In this document: positions 52,876 through 62,818 of the stretch, piece by piece
Position numbering within the stretch: the first letter of the stretch is position 1
How the letters are laid out: each line of letters starts with the position of its first letter
Assembly (NCBI RefSeq): GCF_042677005.1
Contig: NZ_JBHTIF010000001.1
Location: 930,001 to 994,000 of the forward strand
Reading direction: 5' to 3'
DNA length: 64,000 bases
From: Lysobacter_I brunescens
GTDB lineage: Bacteria; Pseudomonadota; Gammaproteobacteria; Xanthomonadales; Xanthomonadaceae
Notes under the pieces: generated by a model
What the model was told of the DNA's origin: nothing
The model's input: only the letters and a program-made list of their open reading frames with translations
Databases searched by the model: none
Translations under genes and position numbers: made by a program

Positions 52876-55026
52876 TTACTTCAGCTTCTGCCACAGGAAC
52901 GTGTAGGCGAGCGCGGCCATGTGCGCGGCCTGCTGGTTGTTCGAGGCGCCGCCATGGCCGCCTTCGATGTTCTCGTAGTAGCGGACGTCGGCGTTCATCG
53001 CTTCCATCTTCGCCATCATCTTGCGGGCGTGGCCGGGGTGGACGCGGTCGTCGCGCGTGGAGGTGGTGAACAGCACCGGCGGGTACTTGGCGTCGTCCTT
53101 GAGCAGGTGGTACGGCGAGAAGTGCTGGATGAACTCCCAGTCCTTGGTGTCCGGATCGCCGTACTCGGCCATCCACGACGCGCCGGCGAGCAGCTTGCTG
53201 TAGCGCTTCATGTCGAGCAGCGGCACCTGGCAGACGACGGCACCGAACAGCTGCGGGTACTGCACGATCATGTTGCCCATCAGCAGGCCGCCGTTGCTGC
53301 CGCCCTGCGCGCCGAGATGCTTGGGCGAGGTGATCTTGCGCGCGAACAGGTCTTCGGCCACGGCGGCGAAATCCTCGTAGGCCTTGTGGCGGTTGGCCTT
53401 GAGCGCGGCCTGGTGCCAGCGCGGGCCGTATTCACCGCCGCCACGGATGTTGGCGAGCACGTACACGCCGCCCTGCTGCAGCCAGGCGCGGCCGACGGTG
53501 GCGCTGTAGCCGGGGGTCAGCGAGACCTCGAAGCCGCCGTAGCCATAGAGCAGGGTCGGTGCCTTGCTGTCGAAGGCCAGGTCCTTGCGGCGCACGATGA
53601 AGTACGGAACCTTCGTGCCGTCCTTCGAGGTCGCGAACTGCTGTTCGGTGACCAGGCCTTCGGCGTCGAAGAAGGCGGGCATCGACTTCAGCTTCTCCGG
53701 CGTCTGGCCGACATCGACCAGCAGCAGCGTGGTCGGCGTGAGGTAGTCTGTGGTGGTCATCCACAGCAGGTCGTTGCCGTCGGGATCCACTGCGCTGACG
53801 CTGGTCGTGCCCACGGCGGGCACGCCGTCGAGCAGGCTCTGCTTCCAGCCGCCTTCGCCCAGCGGGGTGAGCACGCGGATCTTGCTCTTCACGTCGCTGA
53901 GCAGGGTGATCACGAGGTGCTGCTTGGTCCACGTGAACGCGGACAGCGAGGTGTGTTCGTCCGGCGTGAACACCACGTCGAACTCGCGGTTGCCGGCCAT
54001 GAACTTGTCGAAGTCGATGACCAGCAGAGAGCCGGCGGCGTATTCGCGGTCCTTGAGCTTCCAGGCTTCGCGCAGTTCCAGGGTCAGCCACTGGTTGTGC
54101 ACGGACTTGTTGGCGGTGTTCGGCACGTCGAGCTTGACCAGCTTGCCGTCCTTGCCGCGCAGGTAGAGTTCGTCGTTGTAGAACGCCAGCGTGCGGCTGA
54201 CGAAGCTGCGCTCGTAGCCCGGGGTCAGGTCGTGGTAGGCCGCGATGTACATGTCGGTCGGCTTGCCTTCGTACACGACCTTGGCAGAGGCCATCGGCGT
54301 GCCGCGCTTCCATTCCTTGACCACGCGCGGATACCCGGACGAGGTGAGGGAGCCGTCGCCGAAGTCGGTATAGACGTAGACCGTGTCGCGATCGACCCAC
54401 TGCAGGCCGCCCTTGGCTTCCGGACGGAAGAAGCCGTCCTCCACCCAGGTCTTGGTTTCGAGGTCGAACTCGCGGGTCACATCGGCGTCGGCGCCGCCGC
54501 GCGACAGCGCGATCAGGCAGCGCTCGTACTTGGGCTTGAGGCATTCGGCGCCGTGCCAGACCCACTTCTCGTTCTCGGCGCGACCTTCGGCGGCGTTCAG
54601 CGCATCGAGGTCGATCACGGTCTCCCACTTGGGCGCGGGCTTGCGGTATTCGTCCAGCGTCGTGCGGCGCCACAGGCCGCGTGGGTTCGTCTTGTCGCGC
54701 CAGAAGTTGTAGTAGTAGTCGCCGATCTTGGTCACGCCCGGGATGCGATCGGTCGAATCGAGGATCGCGCGCAGGTCGGCTTCGAGCTTCTGGAACTCGG
54801 GCGTGCCGGCGATCTCGGCTTCGGCCTTGGCGTTGCGTTCGCGCACCCATTCCAGCGCCTTGGGATCCTCCACGCCTTCGAGCCAGAGATAGGGGTCGGC
54901 GGGCGTGGCGTCGTTGGACATGGCGGGGGCGGGCTTGGAGGCGGGCGTCGCGGCGAAGGCGACCAGGGATGGCGCGCAGCCGAGGGCGAGGCCGACGGCG
55001 AGGCAGACATGCGAAAGCTTGGGCAT
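52876..55026 (-). CDS. Exported prolyl oligopeptidase-family (S9) serine peptidase
   Basis: A 716-residue S9A peptidase with a signal peptide (CLAVGLALGCAPSLVAFAA). The seven-bladed propeller domain (about 70-440) begins after DPYLWLEGVEDPKALEWV, the S9A N-terminal motif. The C-terminal alpha/beta hydrolase has Ser in GAQGGSNGGLLMGN, Asp in STRDDRVHPGHA and His in ENIEGGHGGAS. It cleaves short Pro-containing peptides, probably in the periplasm. Confidence 0.93.
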   Translation of the reverse strand: MPKLSHVCLAVGLALGCAPSLVAFAATPASKPAPAMSNDATPADPYLWLEGVEDPKALEWVRERNAKAEAEIAGTPEFQKLEADLRAILDSTDRIPGVTKIGDYYYNFWRDKTNPRGLWRRTTLDEYRKPAPKWETVIDLDALNAAEGRAENEKWVWHGAECLKPKYERCLIALSRGGADADVTREFDLETKTWVEDGFFRPEAKGGLQWVDRDTVYVYTDFGDGSLTSSGYPRVVKEWKRGTPMASAKVVYEGKPTDMYIAAYHDLTPGYERSFVSRTLAFYNDELYLRGKDGKLVKLDVPNTANKSVHNQWLTLELREAWKLKDREYAAGSLLVIDFDKFMAGNREFDVVFTPDEHTSLSAFTWTKQHLVITLLSDVKSKIRVLTPLGEGGWKQSLLDGVPAVGTTSVSAVDPDGNDLLWMTTTDYLTPTTLLLVDVGQTPEKLKSMPAFFDAEGLVTEQQFATSKDGTKVPYFIVRRKDLAFDSKAPTLLYGYGGFEVSLTPGYSATVGRAWLQQGGVYVLANIRGGGEYGPRWHQAALKANRHKAYEDFAAVAEDLFARKITSPKHLGAQGGSNGGLLMGNMIVQYPQLFGAVVCQVPLLDMKRYSKLLAGASWMAEYGDPDTKDWEFIQHFSPYHLLKDDAKYPPVLFTTSTRDDRVHPGHARKMMAKMEAMNADVRYYENIEGGHGGASNNQQAAHMAALAYTFLWQKLK

Positions 55027-55127
55027 GCGGGGTACCGGTGATCAGGGACGGCAGGGGCCGTCACGCTAGCACAGCCCGCGCCCCCGGGCCGCTGCCGGAG
55101 GTCACGCCCGCAGACCGCGCACAGCGG

Positions 55128-55439
55128 TCATGCAGCGCGGCGCAGGTCCCGCACCACCACGGTACGCGGGCGTACGTCGTGCAGCGCATGCACGCTCGCC
55201 ATTGGCCGCCGCGCCGCAGCCAGCGTGCGTTGCTCGCGCAGCCGCAGCAGGCGGGCCACCACCCATGCGGAGAGCGGCAGGGCGAGCAGCCAGAACGGCA
55301 GCCAGCCCAGGGTCTCGTTGGTGCTGCGCGTCGCCGGCAGCGACAGCATCGCCACCAGGCCCAGCGCGACGGCGCCGAGCAGGCTCTGTTCGATCAGGGA
55401 CGGTTGGTCAGGGGCAGTGGCTGGCATGACATGGGACAT
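55128..55439 (-). CDS. Small membrane protein, unknown
   Basis: A 103-residue protein with two predicted helices (about 17-36 and 45-66) and an Arg-rich C-terminal tail (RLREQRTLAAARR...RDLRRAA) probably facing the cytoplasm. Two in-frame ATGs lie close together; 55439 is chosen. No family recognised. Confidence 0.6.
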   Translation of the reverse strand: MSHVMPATAPDQPSLIEQSLLGAVALGLVAMLSLPATRSTNETLGWLPFWLLALPLSAWVVARLLRLREQRTLAAARRPMASVHALHDVRPRTVVVRDLRRAA

Positions 55440-55539
55440 GGCGACGCTCCGGTGGATGACGGATCCAGTGTTCCGGGGGCGGGTCTCAGGGGCTGCGACA
55501 TGGCCGCTATGATCGGAAGCCGTTCCTGTAGGGCTCGAC

Positions 55540-56127
55540 ATGACGTTCTGGACCAGTGCCTGCGAAACCTTGCCGAGCGGCCGTGCAACCCGTCGCACCG
55601 TGGCGGACGCATCGGGTCCGATGACGTTCGCCGCCGTGCTGCGCCTGCTTGCCGATTCCGCTGACTTCCGTGAATGGTTCACGTCGATGCTGCTGGAGGA
55701 CGCGCCCGCCGCGTTCCGCTGGGAAACCCCGGCCCTGTCGGTCGGCACGCAGTCGCGTCCGTTCGAATGTGTGCTGATCGACGATCCTCTCCTGCAGCGC
55801 AGGCCGGAGCCGCAGGCGTTCGCTTCGTATTTCCGGGGAGGTGATGCGGACGTGCTGTCGGTGCCCAATCTCGGGCGAACGTCCGAACTCGTGGTTCCGC
55901 GCGGGATCGCCCGCGACGAAAGCTATGTCCACCTGGCGGCGTTCCTGCGCGACGCACCGCGATCGCAGGTGGATGCGCTGTGGCGCTGCGTCGCCGACAC
56001 CGTGCTGCGCAGCCTGTCGGATCGTCCGCTGTGGCTGAGCACCGCCGGTGCCGGTGTCGCCTGGCTGCACGTCCGCATCGACCGGGTGCCGAAGTACTAC
56101 TGGCACCGGCCCTATGCCGAGGCTTGA
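55540..56127 (+). CDS. DUF6940-like conserved hypothetical protein
   Basis: A 195-residue soluble protein. The pattern FRWETPALSVGTQSRPFECVL, then LSVPNLGRTSELVVPR, SYVHLAAFLRDAP and LSTAGAGVAWLHVRIDRVPKYYWHRPY, fits the DUF6940 family as I recall it. Conserved His, Trp and Tyr near the C-terminus suggest an enzyme, but no activity is known. It ends next to a long hairpin. Confidence 0.7.
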   Translation: MTFWTSACETLPSGRATRRTVADASGPMTFAAVLRLLADSADFREWFTSMLLEDAPAAFRWETPALSVGTQSRPFECVLIDDPLLQRRPEPQAFASYFRGGDADVLSVPNLGRTSELVVPRGIARDESYVHLAAFLRDAPRSQVDALWRCVADTVLRSLSDRPLWLSTAGAGVAWLHVRIDRVPKYYWHRPYAEA

Positions 56128-56150
56128 GTCTCCGGTCGACGAAATGAAAG

Positions 56151-56180
56151 CGGCCCCGTCGCTTCGCAGCGACGGGGCCG
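56151..56180. terminator. Terminator between DUF6940 and WYL-regulator genes
   Basis: A 13-bp stem CGGCCCCGTCGCT / AGCGACGGGGCCG with a TCGC loop. The minus strand continues CTTTCATTTC, so it mainly suits the regulator transcript, but it sits between convergent genes. Confidence 0.8.
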
Positions 56181-56187
56181 GGGCGGA

Positions 56188-57156
56188 TCACCGCTCGTAA
56201 TTGCTCACCGCCAGCTGCAGCATCGACTTCATCTGCTCGCGCAGCACGGCGGGTTCGACGATCTCGGCGTCGGGGCCGTAGTGCAGGATGTCCATCAGCA
56301 GTTCGCGCGGGGCGCTGTACGGCACCTTGCGTTCGAAGCGTCCGTCGGGGAGGTGGCGGTCCTGCTGCTGCGAGTGCCAGTGCTCGTCGGCGACCCAGCG
56401 CGCGATCTTCTGGTTGAAGACGATCGTCGCCCAGCCCTTCGGCGCGCCGGAGAAGATGCCGTAGCTGCCGGCGAGATGCGCGTTGAGTTCCTCGTCGGGC
56501 ACGTCGCGGGCGGCGCCGTCCTGCATGCGCGGCGTGGAGATGCGGTCGACCGAGAAACTGCGCAGCGCTTCGCGCTCATGATCGAAGGCGTCGAGATACC
56601 AGTTGCCGCGATAGTGGGTCACGCGCTGCGGCGACACGGTGCGCCGGGTCTTCTCGTCGGTGGAGCGTGCGCGGTATTCGAAGCTCAGCTGCTTGCGCTC
56701 GAGCACCGACGAACAGACGATGCGGAACACCTGCTCGTCCATGTTGCGGGTCCGGTGCGGGATCACGCGCACGCGCTCGACCGGCCAGCGCTTGCCCGGC
56801 GCGTGCTCCTCCAGCAGCTTCTCGATGCGCTGCTGCAGCGGCGCCAGGGCCGAGGACAGCACGCCGCCGCCGGTGCGGCTGAGCAGCTGCTGCGCGGCGA
56901 GCAGGGCGTGCAGCTCTTCCGAGTTCAGCCACAGGCCGGGCAGCTCGAAGCGTTCGCCTTCCTGGGCGTCGTAGCGGAAGCCGGCCTCGCCGTCGCCCAC
57001 GATCGGCGCCATCAGCGCGTCGCGGAGGAAGGCGAGGTCGCGGTAGGCGGTCGCGCGCGAGCATTCCAGCTCGTCCTGCAGACGCTTCACGGTCACCGGG
57101 TAGCGGGCGCTCTTGAGGATGCGGTGAAGCGACAGAATGCGTTCGTAACGGTCCAT
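56188..57156 (-). CDS. WYL-domain transcriptional regulator (YafY/PafC type)
   Basis: A 322-residue regulator. N-terminal winged helix-turn-helix (residues 1-65: YERILSLHRILKSARYPVTV, LECSRATAYRDLAFLRDA). WYL domain at about 140-230, including KQLSFEYRARSTDEKTRRTVSPQRV and GNWYLDAFDHEREALRSFSVDRI. WCX domain to the C-terminus. WYL proteins bind nucleic acid or nucleotide ligands and often control DNA-damage or defence genes; the target is unknown here. Confidence 0.92.
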   Translation of the reverse strand: MDRYERILSLHRILKSARYPVTVKRLQDELECSRATAYRDLAFLRDALMAPIVGDGEAGFRYDAQEGERFELPGLWLNSEELHALLAAQQLLSRTGGGVLSSALAPLQQRIEKLLEEHAPGKRWPVERVRVIPHRTRNMDEQVFRIVCSSVLERKQLSFEYRARSTDEKTRRTVSPQRVTHYRGNWYLDAFDHEREALRSFSVDRISTPRMQDGAARDVPDEELNAHLAGSYGIFSGAPKGWATIVFNQKIARWVADEHWHSQQQDRHLPDGRFERKVPYSAPRELLMDILHYGPDAEIVEPAVLREQMKSMLQLAVSNYER

Positions 57157-57252
57157 TGATGTCCAGTCGGCTGGCAGGTGGCGTGATGGCCGGTTCGGCC
57201 TCCATTTTCCGCTATAGCATGGGTCTTCGTCTTCCCGTCGCAGGAGCCTCTC

Positions 57253-57873
57253 ATGTCGTTGATCCAGAAAGGAATAGTGTGCCGTACGCCGGTCTTACGG
57301 GCTGCGACTGGCGCGGGCCTGGCCATGGTTCTGCTGGCCGCCGCCGCCGGAACCGCATGGGCCGGCCCCAAGGAAGACCTCAAGGCGGTGAGCGTGAAGT
57401 TCCTCGCCCTGCGCAGCTACCACGTGGTCATGGAGAACAGCGACAAGCGCGTGCCGAAGACCGAGATGGACTTCGTCGCCCCGAACCGCTACCGCATGCA
57501 GATGCCCGGCGTGGGCACCCAGATCGTGATCGGCGACACCATGTACATGAGCATCGACGGCCGATCGATGCGCATCCCGATGCCCAAGGGCACGATGACC
57601 CAGTGGCGCGAGACCGACCGCGCGATGCGCGAGGTCGACAAGGCCCAGGTCGAAGCGCTGGGCTCGGACGTCGTGAACGGCAAGCCGGCGAAGAAGTACC
57701 GGATGACCCAGAACAGCGGCGGCACGCCGACCAGCACCCTGATGTGGGTTGGTGTGGACGGCTACCCGGCCCGCATCGAGACCACCGGCAAGGCCGCCGG
57801 ACGCAGCAGTACGGTGACCATCACCTATTCGCGCTTCAACGATCCCTCGATCCGCATCGACGTGCCGAAGTAA
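57253..57873 (+). CDS. Secreted LolA/LppX-like hypothetical protein
   Basis: A 206-residue exported protein with a signal peptide ending GTAWA. The mature part alternates beta-strands (FLALRSYHVVMENSDKRVP, TEMDFVAPNRYRMQMPGVGT, DTMYMSIDGRSMRIPM) in a way that suggests an open LolA/LppX-type barrel able to bind a lipid. That is a fold guess. An AGGAG ribosome site precedes the ATG. Confidence 0.65.
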   Translation: MSLIQKGIVCRTPVLRAATGAGLAMVLLAAAAGTAWAGPKEDLKAVSVKFLALRSYHVVMENSDKRVPKTEMDFVAPNRYRMQMPGVGTQIVIGDTMYMSIDGRSMRIPMPKGTMTQWRETDRAMREVDKAQVEALGSDVVNGKPAKKYRMTQNSGGTPTSTLMWVGVDGYPARIETTGKAAGRSSTVTITYSRFNDPSIRIDVPK

Positions 57874-57938
57874 GCGTCGAGACCAGCATCGCGCCTGCGC
57901 ACTCGCCTGCCGGCCCGCCCGGCAGGCACAATGCCCGG

Positions 57939-60806
57939 ATGTCCGCGCGCCCGACGAACGACCCCCGCCTCGATCTGTCGCCCTCGCCCGGCGACGAGGT
58001 CAAGCACACCACCTGCTACATGTGCGCGTGCCGCTGCGGCATCCGAGTGTGGATCAAGGACGGGCAGATCCGCTACATCCAGGGCAACCCCGAGCACCCG
58101 GTCAACAAGGGCGTGCTCTGCGCCAAGGGCTCGGCCGGGATCATGCAGCACTACTCGCCGGCGCGGCTGCGCAAACCGCTGCTGCGCACCGGTGAACGCG
58201 GTAGCGGCGAGTTCCGCGAGATCGAATGGGACGAGGCGCTGGCGCTGGCCACGTCCTGGCTGAAACCGATCCGCGAACGCAATCCCGACGAACTCGCCTT
58301 CTTCACCGGCCGCGACCAGTCGCAGGCGCTCACCGGTTGGTGGGCGCAGCAGTTCGGCACGGTGAACTACGCCGCGCACGGCGGTTTCTGCTCGGTGAAC
58401 ATGGCCGCCGGCGGCCTGTACAGCATCGGCGGCAGCTTCTGGGAATTCGGCGAGCCCGACTGGGAGCACACCCGCTACCTGATGATGTGGGGCGTCGCCG
58501 AGGACCACGACTCCAACCCGATCAAGCTCGGCCTCGGCAAGCTGAAGGCGCGCGGCGCGAAGATCGTCGCGGTGAACCCGGTGCGCACCGGCTACGGCGC
58601 GATCGCCGACGAATGGATCGGCATCCGGCCCGGCACCGACGGCCTGTTCGCGTTCGCGCTGATCCACGAACTGCTCAACGGCGACCGCATCGATTTCGAC
58701 TATCTCGTGCGCTACACCAATGCGCACTGGCTGGTGATCCGCGATCCGGGCGCGGCGGACGATGGCCTGTTCGTGCGTGATGAAGAGGGTCGGCCGCTGT
58801 GCTGGGATTGCGACGCCGGTGCGCTTGCGCTGGCCAACGCCATCGACATCCAGCCGCGCATCGTCGGCGAGGTCACCCTGCCCGACGGCCGCACCGCCGT
58901 GCCGTCGTTCCAGCTGCTCGCCGAGCGCTACCTCGATCCACAGTATTCGCCCGATGCCGTGAGCGAACGCTGTGGCATCCCCGCCGACACCATCCGCCGC
59001 ATCGCGCGCGAACTCGCGCAGGCGGCGTTCGAGAGCCATCTGGAACTGCCGGTGCGCTGGACCGACGCCTGGGGCCGCACGCACGACACCATGGTCGGCC
59101 GGCCGGTGTCGATGCACGCGATGCGCGGCATCAGCGCGCACAGCAACGGCTTCCACACCTGCCGCGCGCTGCACGTGCTGCAGATGCTGCTGGGCGCGGT
59201 GGACGCGCCAGGCAGCTTCCGCTACCAGCCGCCGTTCCCGAAACCGGTGCCGCCGGCGAACCGGCCCGGCAAGGCGCGCAAGGACAACGGCGCGCTCGAT
59301 GCCGCGCCGCTGGGTTTCGTGCACGGGCCCGAGGATCTGGTGGTCGACGCCGAAGGCCAGCCCAAGCGCATCGACCATGCCTACTCGTGGTCGTATCCGC
59401 TGTCCGCGCACGGCCTGCTGCACACGGTCATCCGCAACGCGCACGCCGGCGACCCCTACCGCATCGACACCCTGCTGATGTTCATGGCGAACATGAGCTG
59501 GAACTCGGCGATGAACACGCGCGAGACCATGCACTGGCTCACCGACAAGGACGAGACCGGCGCATACCGCATTCCGCGCATCATCTACAGCGACGCCTAC
59601 GCCAGCGAGATGGTCGCATATGCCGACCTGGTGTTGCCCGACACCACCTACCTCGAACGCCACGACGCGATCAGCCTGCTCGATCGACCGATTTCCGACG
59701 CCGACGGCGCCTCGGATGCGATCCGTCATCCAGTGTTCGATCCGTCGACGCAGGCCGACCACGAGGGCCGGCCGCGCGACGTGCGCGGCTTCCAGTCGGT
59801 GCTGCTCGATCTTGGGGCGCGACTCGGTCTGCCGGGCATGGTCGATGAAACGGGCACGCCGCTGTATCGCGACTACGCCGACTACATGGTCCGCCACGAA
59901 CGCGCGCCGGGCGTGGGCCTGCTTGCCGGCTGGCGCGGTCGCAACGGCGACGAACACGGCAAGGGCGCGCCCAATCCCGACCAGCTGCAGCGCTACATCG
60001 AACACGGTGGTTTCTGGCATGCGCCGATTCCCGAGTCGGCGCGCTACTACAAGATGGCGAATCGCGATTACCTGCAATGGGCGCATCGCTTCGGCTTCAT
60101 CGCCACCACCGACCCGATCACCCTGCAGCTGTATTCGGAGACGATGCAGAAATTCCGGCTCGCCGCGCAGGGTCATGGCGTGAACGTGCCGCCGCCGGAA
60201 CACCGCGAGCGCGTCGAGACCTATTTCGATCCGCTGCCGATGTGGTACGAGCCTTTCGAGGGCGCGCAGACCAGCGGCGAGACCTTCCCGCTCTCGGCGC
60301 TGACCCAGCGGCCGATGTTCATGTACCACGCCTGGGGTTCGCAGAACGCCTGGCTGCGGCAGATCACCGCGCGCAACTATCTCTACCTGCATCCCGACAC
60401 CGGCTTGAAGTACGGCATCGCCGACGAGGACTGGATCGAAGTGAGTTCGCACCACGGCACGATCACCGTGCAGGCGAAGTTCGCCGGCAACGTGCAGCCG
60501 GACACCGTGTGGACCTGGAACGCGATCGGCAAGCGTCGTGGCGCGTGGCGTCTGTCCAAGGATGCGCCGGAAGGTGAACAGGGTTTCCTGCTCAACCACC
60601 TGATCTCCGACATCACCCCGCGAGGCGATTACGCCAACGCCGATCCGGTCACCGGGCAGGCGGCGTGGTTCGATCTGCGCGTCGCGATCCGCAAGGCCGA
60701 CACCACCGGCATGAGCGCGCCGCAGTTCACGTCGCTGTCGTTCGATGCGGCCTCGAACCGGCCGCTGCGCTATGGCGCGGACCTGCGCGCGCGGGGCCGG
60801 GGATGA
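57939..60806 (+). CDS. soeA: SoeA-like molybdopterin oxidoreductase (probable sulfite dehydrogenase, catalytic subunit)
   Basis: A 955-residue molybdo-bis-MGD enzyme of the DMSO reductase family. An N-terminal [4Fe-4S] site is seen at Cys26, Cys29, Cys33 and Cys61. Cys151 in HGGFCSVNM is a likely Mo ligand. No twin-arginine signal is present, so it should be cytoplasmic, like SoeA. The operon also encodes a four-cluster ferredoxin-like subunit and a DmsC/SoeC-type membrane protein. This suits the cytoplasmic sulfite dehydrogenase SoeABC, which passes electrons to quinone. Related thiosulfate, polysulfide or formate-type enzymes cannot be excluded. Confidence 0.75.
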   Translation: MSARPTNDPRLDLSPSPGDEVKHTTCYMCACRCGIRVWIKDGQIRYIQGNPEHPVNKGVLCAKGSAGIMQHYSPARLRKPLLRTGERGSGEFREIEWDEALALATSWLKPIRERNPDELAFFTGRDQSQALTGWWAQQFGTVNYAAHGGFCSVNMAAGGLYSIGGSFWEFGEPDWEHTRYLMMWGVAEDHDSNPIKLGLGKLKARGAKIVAVNPVRTGYGAIADEWIGIRPGTDGLFAFALIHELLNGDRIDFDYLVRYTNAHWLVIRDPGAADDGLFVRDEEGRPLCWDCDAGALALANAIDIQPRIVGEVTLPDGRTAVPSFQLLAERYLDPQYSPDAVSERCGIPADTIRRIARELAQAAFESHLELPVRWTDAWGRTHDTMVGRPVSMHAMRGISAHSNGFHTCRALHVLQMLLGAVDAPGSFRYQPPFPKPVPPANRPGKARKDNGALDAAPLGFVHGPEDLVVDAEGQPKRIDHAYSWSYPLSAHGLLHTVIRNAHAGDPYRIDTLLMFMANMSWNSAMNTRETMHWLTDKDETGAYRIPRIIYSDAYASEMVAYADLVLPDTTYLERHDAISLLDRPISDADGASDAIRHPVFDPSTQADHEGRPRDVRGFQSVLLDLGARLGLPGMVDETGTPLYRDYADYMVRHERAPGVGLLAGWRGRNGDEHGKGAPNPDQLQRYIEHGGFWHAPIPESARYYKMANRDYLQWAHRFGFIATTDPITLQLYSETMQKFRLAAQGHGVNVPPPEHRERVETYFDPLPMWYEPFEGAQTSGETFPLSALTQRPMFMYHAWGSQNAWLRQITARNYLYLHPDTGLKYGIADEDWIEVSSHHGTITVQAKFAGNVQPDTVWTWNAIGKRRGAWRLSKDAPEGEQGFLLNHLISDITPRGDYANADPVTGQAAWFDLRVAIRKADTTGMSAPQFTSLSFDAASNRPLRYGADLRARGRG

Positions 60807-61042
60807 GCCCTTTGCTGCGCCGCCTCGTCGGCTGGAGCTGCATCGCCGTCGGCAAGGTCGGCAGCCTCGCCTTGCTGTGGCTGCTCGTCACGGGCGCCGA
60901 GCCCGGCGATGTGCCCCTCGACCCATGGGCCCTGTTCGCGTTGTTCGGCATGACCGCCGGTGCGGTGGTCGTCGGCATCCGCGTGCTGATGCTGGCCGAC
61001 GAGGACAGTCGTCAGGACAACCGCCAGGATGGCCGGGCATGA
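60803..61042 (+). CDS. Small two-helix membrane protein in the Soe-like operon
   Basis: A 79-residue protein with two helices (about 8-30 and 40-65) and an acidic/Asp-Arg-rich tail. Its ATG overlaps the SoeA-like stop (ATGA), and its own end overlaps the SLC13 gene. No family recognised; the strict overlap implies co-translation and a role linked to the operon. Confidence 0.7.
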   Translation: MSPLLRRLVGWSCIAVGKVGSLALLWLLVTGAEPGDVPLDPWALFALFGMTAGAVVVGIRVLMLADEDSRQDNRQDGRA

Positions 61043-62802
61043 CGCCGGACCTGTGGATCACCCTCGTCGTCCTCGTCGGTGCCGTGGTGCTGTTCGTCAG
61101 CGAGAAGCTGCCGGTCGACGTGGTCGCGCTGCTGATCCTCGGCAGCCTGCTGGTCTTCGGCGTGGTGTCGCCGGGCGAGGCCCTGTCGGGTTTCAGCAGC
61201 CCGGCGACGATCACGGTCGCGGCGATGTTCGTGCTCAGCGCAGGCCTGCAGCGCAGCGGTGCGCTGCGCGGCGTGGGCGAACTGCTGTCACGGGTGCGCT
61301 GGCCGTGGCTGCTCGGCCTGCTGATGATGCTGCTGGTCGCGTTCACGTCGGCCTTCATCAACAACACCGCGATCGTCGCCGTGTTCCTGCCGCTGGTGAT
61401 TTCGGCCGTCGTCGCACGCGGCCTGTCCCCGTCGAAATTCCTCATCCCGCTATCGTTCGCGGCGCAGTTCGGCGGTGTGTGCACGCTCATCGGCACGTCC
61501 ACCAACCTGCTGGTCGATTCGCTGGCGCGGCAGTCCGGGCAACCGGGCTTCGCGCTGTTCGAGTTCGCCTCGCTCGGGCTGTGGTTCGTCGTCGCCGGCG
61601 TGCTCTACATGCTGGTCGCGCAGCGGTTCCTGCTGCCCGACCTGGGCATTCCCGACAGTGGTGCCGACGATCATCGCGGCCGCTACCTGGTCGAACTTCG
61701 CGTGCCGGAGAAATCGCCGGTGATCGGGCGCCTCGGTTCGGTCGCGATCCCGGTCGATGCGAAGGACGTGTTCCTGCTGGAGAACTTCCGCGACGGCCGG
61801 CCGCTTGCGCAGCCGCGCGCCGAGGCCGTCGCGGCAGGTGATCGCCTGCTGATCCGCGGCGACTGGAACGAGATCGAACGCGTGCGCCGCGACCTGCAGC
61901 TGCGCCACGACAACGTTGCGCGCGATCTCGACGGCGATCCTGCCGACGCGCGACTGCATGCCGAGGTAATGATCGCGCCGGGTTCGCCGCTGGCCGGCAA
62001 GAGCCTGGCGCAGCTGCGCTTTGGCCATGTCTACCGCGTGCGCGTGCATGGCGTGCAGCGCAGCGGCACGCAACCGCGCCTGCCGCTGGACCACATTCCG
62101 CTGGCGGTCGGCGACATCCTGCTGGTCGACGCCACCGCTTCCGCGCTGGAGGACCTCCGCAGCGATCCGGGCGTGGTGCTGATCGGCCAGCGCGAGCAGC
62201 CGCGCGTCGACGGTCGCCGCGCGCTGCTGTCGCTGCTGGTGATGGCCGCCGCGATCGGCGTCGCCGTGCTCGGCTGGATGCCGATCGTCGCCTCCTCGTT
62301 GCTGGGCTGCGCCGCGCTGGTGGTGCTGCGCTGCCTGCGCCCGGAAGAGGCGTATGCCGCCGTCGACTGGCGCGTGATCATCCTGCTCGCCGGCGTGCTG
62401 CCGCTGGGCATCGCGCTGCAGAAATCCGGTGGCGCCGACTGGGTGGCGCAGCATGCGCTGGGCTGGCTCTCCGGTTACGGTCCGCTGGTCACGCTCGCGG
62501 CGATCTACCTGCTCACCGCGCTGATGACCGAAGTGATGAGCAACAACGCCGCCGCCGTGCTGGTCGTGCCCATCGCCATCTCCACCGCCGAGTCGATGGG
62601 CGTGGATGCCAAGCCCTTCCTCGTCGCGGTCGCGTTCGCCGCATCGACCAGCTTCGCCACGCCGGTGGGCTATCAGACCAACACCATGGTCTACACCGCC
62701 GGCGGTTATCGATTCTCCGATTTCCCGAAGATCGGCATCCCGCTGAACCTGCTGTTCTGGGCGATGGCGGTCATCCTCATTCCGCGTTATTTCCCGTTCT
62801 GA
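61039..62802 (+). CDS. SLC13-family permease with two RCK_C domains
   Basis: A 587-residue transporter of the DASS/SLC13 family. Two membrane halves (about 1-215 and 395-587) carry the paired Asn motifs FINNTAIVAVFLPLV and MSNNAAAVLVVPIAI. Hairpin signatures are GTSTNLLVDS and VGYQTNTMVY. Between them lie two TrkA_C/RCK_C regulatory domains (about 215-390). Members move sulfate, dicarboxylates or other anions. Within a probable sulfite-oxidation operon, moving sulfate or an organosulfonate is plausible (inference). Confidence 0.85.
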   Translation: MTPDLWITLVVLVGAVVLFVSEKLPVDVVALLILGSLLVFGVVSPGEALSGFSSPATITVAAMFVLSAGLQRSGALRGVGELLSRVRWPWLLGLLMMLLVAFTSAFINNTAIVAVFLPLVISAVVARGLSPSKFLIPLSFAAQFGGVCTLIGTSTNLLVDSLARQSGQPGFALFEFASLGLWFVVAGVLYMLVAQRFLLPDLGIPDSGADDHRGRYLVELRVPEKSPVIGRLGSVAIPVDAKDVFLLENFRDGRPLAQPRAEAVAAGDRLLIRGDWNEIERVRRDLQLRHDNVARDLDGDPADARLHAEVMIAPGSPLAGKSLAQLRFGHVYRVRVHGVQRSGTQPRLPLDHIPLAVGDILLVDATASALEDLRSDPGVVLIGQREQPRVDGRRALLSLLVMAAAIGVAVLGWMPIVASSLLGCAALVVLRCLRPEEAYAAVDWRVIILLAGVLPLGIALQKSGGADWVAQHALGWLSGYGPLVTLAAIYLLTALMTEVMSNNAAAVLVVPIAISTAESMGVDAKPFLVAVAFAASTSFATPVGYQTNTMVYTAGGYRFSDFPKIGIPLNLLFWAMAVILIPRYFPF

Positions 62803-62818
62803 TGCGTCCCCTTCCGAC